From the NCBI RefSeq assembly GCF_036860675.1, contig NZ_JAYKGK010000009.1:1-64000 (forward strand): a stretch of DNA of 64,000 nt. The letters are read 5' to 3'. The notes beneath the pieces were generated by a model. The model ran no database searches and was not told the origin of the DNA. It saw nothing but the letters and a program-made list of their open reading frames with translations. Positions 38,201 to 45,615 of the stretch are shown here, piece by piece. How positions within the stretch are numbered: the first letter of the stretch is position 1; each line of letters starts with the position of its first letter. This DNA is from Rosettibacter primus (GTDB taxonomy: Bacteria; Bacteroidota; Ignavibacteria; Ignavibacteriales; Melioribacteraceae). The translations under genes and the position numbers were made by a program.

Positions 38201-38500
38201 ATGGAACTTCGTCTTCCATTAATTAGATATTTACTTACAGGTCCTTTGCCGCTTTTATTTCAAAATATTCTTGGTGTTGCTTTTCTTGATGCAGGTTCTG
38301 CATGGAACGATACACAAAAGCTTAAACTTTTTGGCCGTAATCAAGATAACAGCATTGTAACACAAGATTTATTAATCGGTACTGGCTTTGGCTTTAGAAT
38401 ATACATGTTATTTTTATGGAAAATTGATGTAGCTTGGAAATGGAACCTCGATAGATTTTCAACACCTCGTTATTACATTTCAATAGGAATGGACTTTTAA
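35297..38500 (+). CDS. Exported metallopeptidase-like / TolB-propeller / outer-membrane-barrel fusion protein
   Basis: The start follows GAGGTAAAGT. After a signal peptide, residues 25-270 resemble the peptidase MA gluzincin family, with HELVH (His133, Glu134, His137) and WFMEGSAEYF supplying a third ligand (Glu167 or Glu171). Residues about 285-620 carry TolB/PD40 propeller repeats (for example SPQGDKIAFISDRD, SPDGKEILFISDKN). A linker rich in Ser, Thr, Asp and Lys (about 620-720) precedes about 350 residues that look like an Omp85-type barrel and end in YYISIGMDF. The propeller assignment is firm, the peptidase likely, the barrel an inference from strand pattern and terminal Phe. A bidirectional terminator follows. 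Confidence 0.78.
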   Translation: MKKFIFLLAVFLLTTCNIFSQFGQNRVQYKNHNWFYIQTKHFDIYFSNGGEKIAEFTAAEAEDALRKLQQDFNYEINNRITLVVYNSHNDFQETNITDEYLGQGVGGFTEPFKNRVVFPFEGSYEKFRHVIHHELVHAVMQDMYFGGSIQNVISKGITLQLPHWFMEGSAEYFSQGWETYTDMFIRNAIISESLPDINQLSGYLGYRGGQSVFKYIADTYGRQKLGELINKIQGLGSLEAALKSSIGIELEELNERWKKSLKKEYWPDIAKYQDPDEFAKRLTDNKKSYGFYNTSPSISPQGDKIAFISDRDIYLDVYIMDALTGKIIKKVVESGKTTDFEELTVLHPSIAWSPDNIRIALSTKKEGYDVITIINTNTEKSYDLPFKFDGIESVDWSRDGDKLAFVAHNSTQSDIYIYNFKTNELINLTDDIFSDNDPIWTPDSKKIIFTSDRENYINPSMIPSDFMMSNHNYKQLDLYIINTETKEIKRLTDWPFSNERYPVVSPDGKEILFISDKNGINNIYKKSIAKADSSDAVELINEKALPITNSLSEISQPSISYDGKKLVFTSLYKLGYNIFMLNNPFEMNAIADSLQPTNYMTLLRSKKNETTSLFTQEQDTTKTDSTKTLTQEKADSTQIKERKIFVGSYIAKSEVKKDSSKVDYSRYIFGAASEESDSTRIERRKQLFTEKLDSQGNFLVNRYKVNFSPDLIYANAGYSTLYGLQGTTILAFSDVLGNHRLIGITSLQIDIKNSDYGLAYYYLENRLDLGFEAFHTARFLYRTSFFGYDLYRFRNFGFVASASYPFNRFYRLDGSLSLMSVTAENLDNIFEPIDKSTYLVPALSFVHDNTLEGYTSPIEGTRYALTVFGDPGLSRRQQSFYSLNLDYRTYFRFFFDNSFAFRLSGGYSGGGNPQRFFLGGTENWINRNFATEDVPIENASDFAFLSPAMPLRGYDYAEKIGTKYSLLNMELRLPLIRYLLTGPLPLLFQNILGVAFLDAGSAWNDTQKLKLFGRNQDNSIVTQDLLIGTGFGFRIYMLFLWKIDVAWKWNLDRFSTPRYYISIGMDF

Positions 38501-38501
38501 A

Positions 38502-38534
38502 AAAATGGGTGCTTTTTATTCGAGCACCCATTTT
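38502..38534. terminator. Bidirectional terminator between convergent genes
   Basis: AAAATGGGTGCT (38502-38513) pairs perfectly with AGCACCCATTTT (38523-38534) around a 9-nt loop. It lies between the stop of the rightward propeller gene and that of the leftward FmdB gene, with A/T tracts on both sides. Confidence 0.85.
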
Positions 38535-38545
38535 CATTTCGGTTA

Positions 38546-38776
38546 TTATTTCTTGTCAGAACTATTATTTTTATTTGAGGAATTATTGTTGGATTTCAAT
38601 TTATAATCAGTATGATAAAAACCTGAACCTTTAAATATTGGACCAGCTCCAGGACCAATCAATCTTTTTAATTGTCCTTTACATTTTGGACATTCAGTAA
38701 GAGGGGCTTCTGTCATGTTCTGAAATTCTTCAAAAATATAACCGCAGTCAATACACTTATAATCATAAGTTGGCAT
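38546..38776 (-). CDS. FmdB-family zinc-ribbon protein
   Basis: The start is set at 38776, giving MPTYDYKC with GGAGG six nucleotides upstream; the frame is open further upstream. The 76-residue protein has a four-Cys zinc ribbon (YKCIDCGYIF and ECPKCKG), then GPIFKGSGFYHTDY, and a low-complexity Asn/Ser/Lys tail. The family is named after a putative regulator of formamidase genes, but its biochemical role is unknown. It is the only leftward gene in this block. Confidence 0.88.
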   Translation of the reverse strand: MPTYDYKCIDCGYIFEEFQNMTEAPLTECPKCKGQLKRLIGPGAGPIFKGSGFYHTDYKLKSNNNSSNKNNSSDKK

Positions 38777-38910
38777 CATTAACCTCCATTGCTTTATTTT
38801 TACCATAAAGACAAAATTTTAATTTGTAAAAATAAACATAGTTTCAGATAAAAACACGAATGTTATTTAATTCTTTTTTTGCATATTGAACTGTTAAATT
38901 CTCAAAAACT

Positions 38911-39573
38911 ATGAAAAAAAATATATCACTCACATTACTTTTAATTTTACTTCTAAGCGGCTGTCTAAACTATATGCAGGTAACAACTATTAAAAAAGAC
39001 GGCAGCGGTAATATGTTTATTCATTACTGGATGAAATGGACAAATCCAAGAGATTCAATAATTGTAGAACAACTTGGTTTGTTCAATCAAGATTCTGTTT
39101 ACAAAGAATTTAGTTCTCAATACAGCTCAATAACTAATGTAGAAGTTTACAGAGATTACGAAGACAGCACAATTCATGCAAAAGTGGAACTTGAATTTAA
39201 CAGTCTTGATTCTTTGAATTCTACACCTGCATTTAAGGATTCCAAACTTTCAATAAAAGATGGTGAAAAGAACACTAAAATTTTTTCTCAGTTCATCAAA
39301 CCAATTGCAACTGGCTTTGGATTTGAAAGCAAAAATTTTTCTATGACATTTATTTATTATCTGCCAGGACAAATATTAGACCACAATGCAACTGAAGTAT
39401 CACGTAATAAACTCACATGGAAATATACTTTAGATGAAATTGGAACAGGAAAATATATTACTGCTACTTATCGTCCTTTCAAATTGAAGGAAACACCATT
39501 ATGGATATACATTGCTGCATTGTTTGTGCTGATTGTCGTAATTGCATTTTTATTTAATAAACGTGTTAAATAA
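38911..39573 (+). CDS. Lipoprotein with C-terminal membrane anchor, function unknown
   Basis: This 220-residue protein has a clear lipoprotein signal (LLLSGC, lipidated Cys at about 18) and a hydrophobic segment near the C-terminus (IYIAALFVLIVVIAFLF) followed by a basic end. The middle is a beta-rich domain. Two anchors on one short protein are unusual. No family is recognised. It stands alone between the FmdB gene and prs. Confidence 0.7.
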   Translation: MKKNISLTLLLILLLSGCLNYMQVTTIKKDGSGNMFIHYWMKWTNPRDSIIVEQLGLFNQDSVYKEFSSQYSSITNVEVYRDYEDSTIHAKVELEFNSLDSLNSTPAFKDSKLSIKDGEKNTKIFSQFIKPIATGFGFESKNFSMTFIYYLPGQILDHNATEVSRNKLTWKYTLDEIGTGKYITATYRPFKLKETPLWIYIAALFVLIVVIAFLFNKRVK

Positions 39574-39593
39574 AGATATTATCTGAATGGAAG

Positions 39594-39625
39594 TTTGACT
39601 AACCTTACTGATTTAATTATATTTG
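39594..39625 (+). promoter_or_regulatory. Promoter of prs
   Basis: TTTG (39594-39597), exactly 20 nt, then TATATTTG (39618-39625). This is an exact match to TTTG-N20-TAnnTTTG and predicts a leader of about 30 nt before the TTG start of prs. Confidence 0.7.
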
Positions 39626-39662
39626 GCAGCAATTTTTAAGAATACATAGCTAAAAAACTAAA

Positions 39663-40607
39663 TTGGAAACACAACCATTAATTTTCTCTGGCAGTTCAAA
39701 TCCTGAATTGACAAAGAAAATCTGTAATTATTTAAAATTACCAGAAGGAAAAGTTTTTATTAAGAGATTTAATGATGGTGAAATCTGGACAAAATTTATT
39801 GATAATGTCCGCGGAGAAGATGTTTATATAGTTCAGCCGACTCAACCGCCAGCAGAAAATTTAATGGAATTATTAATTATGCTTGATGCTGCTAAAAGAG
39901 CGTCGGCTAAACGTGTTACAGCTGTTCTTCCATATTTTGGATATGCAAGACAGGATAGAAAAGATCAACCGAGAGTATCGATATCTGCAAAACTTGTGGC
40001 TAACTTAATTACTGTTGCAGGTGCCGATAGAGTTATTACAATGGATTTGCATGCTGCTCAAATTCAAGGTTTCTTTGACATCCCGTTTGACCATTTATAT
40101 GCATCGCCAATTTTTACACCTTTATTCAAAGGTAAAATTAAAAATCTTGTTGTTGCCTCTCCAGATGTTGGAGGCATTAAATTAGCACGTTCTTATGCAA
40201 ATAGATTAAATGCAGGATTAGTTGTAATAGACAAAAAACGATCAAAACACAATGAAGTTGCTGAAATGAATTTAATTGGAGATGTAAAAGATAAAAATGT
40301 ATTGATTGTAGATGATTTAATTGATACAGGTGGAACAATTGTTAAAGCAGTAGAAAAATTATTAGAATGCGGTGCAAATAAAGTTTATGGAGCAATAACT
40401 CATGCATTGCTTTCTGGTGATGCTGTTGAAAAAATTGATAATTCTCAAATTACAAAGTTATATGTGACGGATAGCATTCCACTAAAGAAGAAGTCAAATA
40501 AAATTATTGTTAAATCGGCCTCTGCTCTTTTAGCAGAAGCAATTATAAGATGCAATAGAAATCAATCTATAAGTTCACTGTTCGATATAGATAAAGATAA
40601 AATTTAG
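39663..40607 (+). CDS. prs: Ribose-phosphate pyrophosphokinase
   Basis: This 314-residue enzyme makes PRPP from ribose-5-phosphate and ATP. The start is TTG, justified by the typical LIFSGSSNPELTKKI N-terminus. Conserved features include RFNDGEIW, the YFGYARQDRKDQPR flexible loop, MDLHAAQIQGFF, and the PRPP-binding VLIVDDLIDTGGT. Its promoter is visible just upstream. It leads into rplY and pth, a common gene order. Confidence 0.95.
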   Translation: METQPLIFSGSSNPELTKKICNYLKLPEGKVFIKRFNDGEIWTKFIDNVRGEDVYIVQPTQPPAENLMELLIMLDAAKRASAKRVTAVLPYFGYARQDRKDQPRVSISAKLVANLITVAGADRVITMDLHAAQIQGFFDIPFDHLYASPIFTPLFKGKIKNLVVASPDVGGIKLARSYANRLNAGLVVIDKKRSKHNEVAEMNLIGDVKDKNVLIVDDLIDTGGTIVKAVEKLLECGANKVYGAITHALLSGDAVEKIDNSQITKLYVTDSIPLKKKSNKIIVKSASALLAEAIIRCNRNQSISSLFDIDKDKI

Positions 40608-40632
40608 TAAGTATAATGAGGAGTTAATTAAT

Positions 40633-41271
40633 ATGTCAGAAATAAGCATTACAGCAAAAAGAAGAACCATATCAACAAAAAGTGTGGTTAATAAATTAAG
40701 AAAAGAAGGCAATGTCCCTGGAATATTTTATGCTAAAGGAATCGAACCAATTCCAATTTATTTGCCGGAATTATCTTTAAGACCACTTGTTTACACTTCA
40801 GAGACTCACATTGTTAATCTCATAATTGATGATTCTGAACCAAGAAAATCTGTTTTGAAAGATGTTCATTTTGATCCTGTAACCGATAGAATTATTCACT
40901 GTGATTTTATGGGCATTTCACTTGATGAAAAAATAGAAATCGAAGTCCCCGTTGTTCTTGAAGGAACTGCAAAAGGAATTAAAGAAGGCGGTTTATTACA
41001 ACATCAAATGCACAGACTAAAAATTGCTTGTCTTCCTACAAATATTCCAGAACATATAACAGTGGATATTACAAATCTTGGTATTGGCGAATCTGTTCAT
41101 GTCAAAGACTTAAAATTAGACAACATAAAAATATTACATAACGATGATGTAATTATTGTATCTGTCATTTTACCAAGAGCTGCTGCAGAACCTACAGCAC
41201 CAGCTGAAGGTGAAGAAGTTCAAAAAGAACCTGAAGTAATTGCAAAAGGAAAAGTTGAAGAAGAGGAATAA
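40633..41271 (+). CDS. rplY: 50S ribosomal protein L25 (CTC/TL5 long form)
   Basis: This 212-residue protein has an N-terminal L25 5S-rRNA-binding domain (about 1-95), a C-terminal TL5/CTC beta domain (about 100-185), and an acidic Glu-rich tail. The ribosome-binding site is GAGGAGTTAATTAAT. It is followed 7 nt later by pth. Confidence 0.94.
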   Translation: MSEISITAKRRTISTKSVVNKLRKEGNVPGIFYAKGIEPIPIYLPELSLRPLVYTSETHIVNLIIDDSEPRKSVLKDVHFDPVTDRIIHCDFMGISLDEKIEIEVPVVLEGTAKGIKEGGLLQHQMHRLKIACLPTNIPEHITVDITNLGIGESVHVKDLKLDNIKILHNDDVIIVSVILPRAAAEPTAPAEGEEVQKEPEVIAKGKVEEEE

Positions 41272-41278
41272 TTAAGTC

Positions 41279-41857
41279 TTGTATCTCATTGTAGGCTTGG
41301 GTAATCCAGGCAAAAAATACGAATGGACAAGACATAATATTGGCTTTATAATACTCGACAAATTTGCATCAAAAAACAATCTTCATTTCAAGAAAAAAGA
41401 GAATTATCATTATGTGGAAGGTTCAATTGGGTCTTCCACATTTTTTTTGGTCAAACCAACAACATACATGAATCTGAGTGGTATAGCAGTTTCTGAATTT
41501 CTTTCAAAAAACAATATTAATTTAGAAAATATGCTAATTATTGTTGATGATGTGAACTTAGAATTAGGTAAAATAAGATTAAGAAAATCTGGAAGTGATG
41601 GTGGCCACAATGGCCTTAAATCTATAATTTATCATTTAGAATCAAATCAATTCCCTCGCCTTCGTTTTGGAATCGGTAATAAATTCGGTGAAGGTGAACT
41701 TGCAGATTATGTCCTAAGTAAATTCAGTGCCGAAGAATTATCTTACATAAATAATAGTCTGGAATTTTCTGTTGAATTAATTGAATATTTCATACAAGGC
41801 GGGTATAAATTAATGTCTGACTTTTTCAGTAGAACAAATGCACAGAGGAAAAATTAG
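41279..41857 (+). CDS. pth: Peptidyl-tRNA hydrolase
   Basis: This 192-residue enzyme recycles peptidyl-tRNA. The start is TTG, followed directly by YLIVGLGNPGKKYEWTRHN, where Asn and His are substrate-binding and catalytic. KPTTYMNLSG and the SDGGHNGLKSI block are conserved. It lies 7 nt after rplY. Confidence 0.94.
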   Translation: MYLIVGLGNPGKKYEWTRHNIGFIILDKFASKNNLHFKKKENYHYVEGSIGSSTFFLVKPTTYMNLSGIAVSEFLSKNNINLENMLIIVDDVNLELGKIRLRKSGSDGGHNGLKSIIYHLESNQFPRLRFGIGNKFGEGELADYVLSKFSAEELSYINNSLEFSVELIEYFIQGGYKLMSDFFSRTNAQRKN

Positions 41858-41912
41858 AAATTATCAAGAAATTTATATTTTAATTAATTTGTAAATCAAT
41901 TAATAATAGTTA

Positions 41913-41943
41913 TTGCACGACTTAGAAAATAGTTTTATTTTTG
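41913..41943 (+). promoter_or_regulatory. Promoter of the rpsF-ssb-rpsR-rplI operon
   Basis: TTG (41913-41915) is followed after 20 nt by TATTTTTG (41936-41943), fitting the local promoter pattern. It predicts a leader of about 80 nt before rpsF. Confidence 0.6.
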
Positions 41944-41972
41944 AGACCTAATTCATTAATTTATAACCCTGT

Positions 41973-42000
41973 TCCTTCTATATATAAATAGAAAGAAGGA
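41973..42000 (+). promoter_or_regulatory. Stem-loop in the rpsF leader
   Basis: TCCTTCTA (41973-41980) can pair with TAG (41989-41991) and AAGGA (41996-42000) around a 4-nt bulge (AAAG). It lies in the predicted leader of an S6/S18 operon, where autoregulatory leaders are known in other bacteria. Whether this is such a leader is unproven. Confidence 0.35.
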
Positions 42001-42030
42001 GCCATAAAGTCCAAAGGGAGGTGAAACATA

Positions 42031-42420
42031 ATGCGTACTAAAATTTATGAGAGTGTTGTGATTATTAATGCAGCACTTGAAGATGAACAAGTAGAAGCAA
42101 CCATTTCGAGGTTGCGAGAGGTAATCACCACACATGGTGGTGAAATAGTCGATATTGACAGATGGGGTCGTAAGCGTTTAGCTTATCCTATCCAGAAAGC
42201 AAAAAGTGGATATTATGTTATAATCCGCTTTAATGCTCCAACTAATTTAATCAGTATTTTAGAAAGAAGTTTAAGATTAGATGAAAATGTTATACGCTAT
42301 TTAACAATAGCACTTGACAAGTTTGCTTTAGAAGCAATTAAAAAACAAAAAGAATCTTCTCAAACTGAAGAGCAATCTTCAGAAGAAGAGATAAACACAA
42401 ATAACGAAAGTATCGAATAA
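42031..42420 (+). CDS. rpsF: 30S ribosomal protein S6
   Basis: This 129-residue protein has the typical YESVVIINAALEDEQVE N-terminus, WGRKRLAYPIQKAKSGYY, and a long acidic Glu/Ser tail. A strong GGGAGGTGAAACATA ribosome-binding site precedes it. It is the first gene of the rpsF-ssb-rpsR-rplI operon. Confidence 0.96.
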   Translation: MRTKIYESVVIINAALEDEQVEATISRLREVITTHGGEIVDIDRWGRKRLAYPIQKAKSGYYVIIRFNAPTNLISILERSLRLDENVIRYLTIALDKFALEAIKKQKESSQTEEQSSEEEINTNNESIE

Positions 42421-42446
42421 CAAACTAAGTTAAGATGGAGGTTACG

Positions 42447-42926
42447 ATGGCTGAATTAAAGATGCCAGAACTAAACAGTGTAATAGTAGCAGGAAACTTA
42501 ACAAAAGATCCTGTCTTCAGACAAACATCAAACAACACTCCTGTTGTTAATTTCCATATTGCAGCAAACAGAAGATACAAAGACAGCAACAACCAATGGC
42601 AGGAAGATGTTTGCTATGTTGGAGTAGTTGCATGGAACAAATTGGCCGATAGCTGCCGCGACCGCCTTAAAAAAGGCAGCGCAGTATTAATTGATGGCGA
42701 ACTTCAAAGCAGAACTTTCAAAACTGAAGATGGTAAGAACAGAACAATTGTCGAAATTAAGGCTAAGAGAATTCAATTCTTAAACAAATTTAATAAATCA
42801 CAAGGTAATGGAGAGGCAAACAACAATGATGTCGTCTCCGAAAGCGACGAATCAGATTTTGAAGACAACTCATTCGATAAATTTCTAACTGATGAAGAAT
42901 CTGATTTGATGAAAGACAATCAATAA
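42447..42926 (+). CDS. ssb: Single-stranded DNA-binding protein
   Basis: The start at 42447 is chosen because GGAGG lies five nucleotides upstream; an in-frame ATG at 42435 overlaps that site. The 159-residue protein has an OB fold (about 8-115, LNSVIVAGNLTKDPVFR, VAWNKLAD). The acidic tail ends SDLMKDNQ rather than the usual DDDIPF-type tip used to recruit repair proteins. Its place between rpsF and rpsR is standard. Confidence 0.95.
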   Translation: MAELKMPELNSVIVAGNLTKDPVFRQTSNNTPVVNFHIAANRRYKDSNNQWQEDVCYVGVVAWNKLADSCRDRLKKGSAVLIDGELQSRTFKTEDGKNRTIVEIKAKRIQFLNKFNKSQGNGEANNNDVVSESDESDFEDNSFDKFLTDEESDLMKDNQ

Positions 42927-42939
42927 TTAAGAGAAGAAA

Positions 42940-43152
42940 ATGAAGACTACAAAAAAAATAAAACGAGTAATCGAAGGATATATTGATTACAAAGATGCTA
43001 AGCAATTACAGAAATTCATTACGGATCAGGGGAAGATAATTCCCCGCCGTATTACCGGTTTAAGTGCCAAACAACACCGCGAATTGGTAAGAGCTATTAA
43101 AAGAGCTCGTCATTTAGCAATTCTGCCTTATGTTGCAGAAGCAGTTAAGTAA
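42940..43152 (+). CDS. rpsR: 30S ribosomal protein S18
   Basis: This 70-residue protein has the family core IDYKDAKQLQKFITDQGKII, PRRITGLSAKQHRELVRAIKRARHLAILPY. It carries no Cys zinc motif, so it is a C-minus type S18. It binds S6 on the 30S platform. Confidence 0.96.
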   Translation: MKTTKKIKRVIEGYIDYKDAKQLQKFITDQGKIIPRRITGLSAKQHRELVRAIKRARHLAILPYVAEAVK

Positions 43153-43165
43153 AAAGGAGAAGGTA

Positions 43166-43609
43166 ATGAAAGTAATTCTAAGAAAAAACTTTGAACAGCT
43201 TGGAAAAGTTGGTGACATAGTAACAGTTAAAGATGGTTACGCAAGAAATTATCTTATTCCCCGCCAGATTGCTTATCAGGCAACAAAGGGAAATATTCGT
43301 GCACTGGAAGAAGAGAAAAAACAGATACTTAAAAAAGAAGCAAAAGAACTCGAAGCTGCTCAAGCTCTTGCAGCTGAGCTCGAAAAAGTATCTGTTACAA
43401 TTCCAGTTAAAGTTGGCGAGGAAGATAAAATCTTCGGAACCGTTACCAATCAAATGATTGCTGATGCTCTGAAAGAAAAGGGCTATGATTTAGATAAACG
43501 CAAAATTGAAATTACCGAGCCAATTAAATCGCTTGGAATTTACAGTGTTTCAATAAAACTTCATCCGAGTGTTACAGCAATAGTTAAAACATGGGTTGTA
43601 AGAGAATAA
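43166..43609 (+). CDS. rplI: 50S ribosomal protein L9
   Basis: The start at 43166 follows AGGAGAAGGTA; the open frame extends back into rpsR. The 147-residue protein has the N-terminal MKVILRKNFEQLGKVGD and YARNYLIPRQIAY motifs, a long connecting helix, and a C-terminal domain. A strong terminator follows. Confidence 0.96.
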   Translation: MKVILRKNFEQLGKVGDIVTVKDGYARNYLIPRQIAYQATKGNIRALEEEKKQILKKEAKELEAAQALAAELEKVSVTIPVKVGEEDKIFGTVTNQMIADALKEKGYDLDKRKIEITEPIKSLGIYSVSIKLHPSVTAIVKTWVVRE

Positions 43610-43611
43610 AT

Positions 43612-43638
43612 AAAAAGCCGGTTAAATGCCGGCTTTTT
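43612..43638 (+). terminator. Rho-independent terminator of the ribosomal operon
   Basis: AAAAAGCCGG (43612-43621) pairs with CCGGCTTTTT (43629-43638) around a 7-nt loop, and the stem ends in its own T-tract. It lies 3 nt after the rplI stop. Confidence 0.93.
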
Positions 43639-43688
43639 ATCGTCTTGGTTCCAACTAACTAATTCATTAACTAAAATTAAGATTTGGA

Positions 43689-45596
43689 ATGAAAGAGATA
43701 AGATTTAGACTATTCCTGGTTTTAGGAGCTATTGCTCTTTCTGTCTACCTTTTAATACCTACCTATAAAGATTATCAGAATAATAGAAAAGTTACTCAAC
43801 AACTAAGTTTTCTTGAAGACAGTCTAAAAAAGAGCAATCCTAACATACCAGCAATTCAAATTAAAGAATTTATTAATAACAAAAGAGACAGCATATTATC
43901 GAACAATCCGGATTACAGAGCTGCCCGCGAAAAAAGAGTTAAGCTTGGTCTCGATTTACAAGGCGGTATGTATCTCGTTATGGAAGTCAATACTGCAAAA
44001 CTTCTTGAAAAATTAGCTAAAGAACCTGACGACCAGTTCAATCAAATATTAAAAGAAGCGGAAAATGAATCCAGAATTTCAAATGAAAATGTTGTTTCCA
44101 TACTAGCTCGTAAATTAAAAGAAAAAGGTATACGTTTAAGCAGATACTTTGGCACAATTCGAGAAGATGATGATAAAATTATCTCAAGACTTTTAGAACA
44201 AGAAGCTGATGCAGTAACACGAGCTATCGAAATTATTCGTAATAGAGTTGACCAATACGGCGTATCTGAACCAAACATTCAAAAACAAGGATCAAGAAGA
44301 ATTGTTATAGAACTTCCAGGTATTGCTAGAGAAGAAGAAGCTAAAAGACTTCTTCAGGGCAGAGCTTTACTTGAATTCAAATTGGTTAAAGACCCCGAAT
44401 TTGCCATACCAATAATGAAACGTATAGACGAAGTTTTAGCAGCATCACTAAAAGGTGATTCTTTAACAGGTGATACTACAAAAACTGTAAAAGCTGATAC
44501 TTCAAAACAACAGAATTTAACAGAAGAACAATTTGCTAAAGAACATCCATTCTTTGCAATTGCAAGACTAATTGACCCACAAGGCAGAATCCCAGATGCA
44601 TTTGTAAAAGAATCAGATAGACAAAAATTAAATGCTTATCTTGAACGGCCTGAAGTAAAAAAAGTTATTCCTGATAATGTTGAGTTCCTTTATGATGCTA
44701 AACCAGAAACTGGTTCTGATGGAGTAAAATATTATCGTTTATACATGTTGAATAAAACTCCAGAGTTAACAGGCGGAGTAATTGTTGATGCTCAATCGAA
44801 TATTGACCCTACAACTTCTGCCCCAATTGTAACAATGCAAATGAACTCAGAAGGTGCCCGTGAATGGGCAAGAATAACTGGTTCAAACATTGGCAAAAGA
44901 TGTGCTATTGTTCTTGATGGTGTTGTTTATTCAGCCCCTGTAATTCAGAATAAAATTCCTTCAGGTAATTCTCAAATAAGTGGAATACCAAATCTCGACG
45001 AAGCAAAACTGCTTGAAATTGTATTAAAAGCCGGTGCACTTCCTGCTCCAGTTGATATAATTGAACAAAGAAGCGTAGGACCATCACTCGGTCAGGATTC
45101 AATTAAACAAGGTTCTAATTCTGTCTTATTCGGTTATTTGCTTGTAGCATTATTCATGGCATTTTATTATAAAAAATCAGGTACAATTGCAGATTTTGGT
45201 CTTGTAGTAACTGTTTTGTTAATACTTGGTGTTCTTGCTGGTTTTCAAGCTACATTAACATTGCCTGGTATCGCAGGTATCGTTTTAACAATGGGTATGG
45301 CAGTAGATGCTAATGTTATTATTTTTGAAAGAATTCGTGAAGAATTAAAAACTGGAAAAACAGACCGCGCCGCTGTTGATGCAGGTTTCAAAAATTCACT
45401 CTCAGCAATTTTCGACTCGAATATTACTACATTCTTTACAGGTATCATTTTATATCAATTTGGAAGCGGTCCAATTCAAGGTTTTGCTTTAACACTTATG
45501 ATTGGAATTTTGACAAGTTTATTCTCTGCACTTGTTCTTGTTAGAATGATTTTCGATTACATGATTTCTAAAGGTTATAAAATTAATGTTGGTTAA
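43689..45596 (+). CDS. secD: Protein translocase subunit SecD
   Basis: This 635-residue inner-membrane protein has an N-terminal membrane segment, periplasmic domains with LGLDLQGGMYLVMEV and EIIRNRVDQYGVSEP, and five C-terminal membrane helices with GMAVDANVIIFERIREEL. With SecF it uses the proton gradient to pull secreted proteins out of SecYEG. The gene starts 51 nt after the rplI terminator, so it probably has its own promoter, which I did not find. Confidence 0.95.
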   Translation: MKEIRFRLFLVLGAIALSVYLLIPTYKDYQNNRKVTQQLSFLEDSLKKSNPNIPAIQIKEFINNKRDSILSNNPDYRAAREKRVKLGLDLQGGMYLVMEVNTAKLLEKLAKEPDDQFNQILKEAENESRISNENVVSILARKLKEKGIRLSRYFGTIREDDDKIISRLLEQEADAVTRAIEIIRNRVDQYGVSEPNIQKQGSRRIVIELPGIAREEEAKRLLQGRALLEFKLVKDPEFAIPIMKRIDEVLAASLKGDSLTGDTTKTVKADTSKQQNLTEEQFAKEHPFFAIARLIDPQGRIPDAFVKESDRQKLNAYLERPEVKKVIPDNVEFLYDAKPETGSDGVKYYRLYMLNKTPELTGGVIVDAQSNIDPTTSAPIVTMQMNSEGAREWARITGSNIGKRCAIVLDGVVYSAPVIQNKIPSGNSQISGIPNLDEAKLLEIVLKAGALPAPVDIIEQRSVGPSLGQDSIKQGSNSVLFGYLLVALFMAFYYKKSGTIADFGLVVTVLLILGVLAGFQATLTLPGIAGIVLTMGMAVDANVIIFERIREELKTGKTDRAAVDAGFKNSLSAIFDSNITTFFTGIILYQFGSGPIQGFALTLMIGILTSLFSALVLVRMIFDYMISKGYKINVG

Positions 45597-45615
45597 TAAA
45601 GGAGAAATTAAATAG

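Noticed and set aside
38807..38910. Promoter pair between the FmdB and lipoprotein genes
   Set aside because: I found no TAnnTTTG with an upstream TTG at the right distance on either strand.
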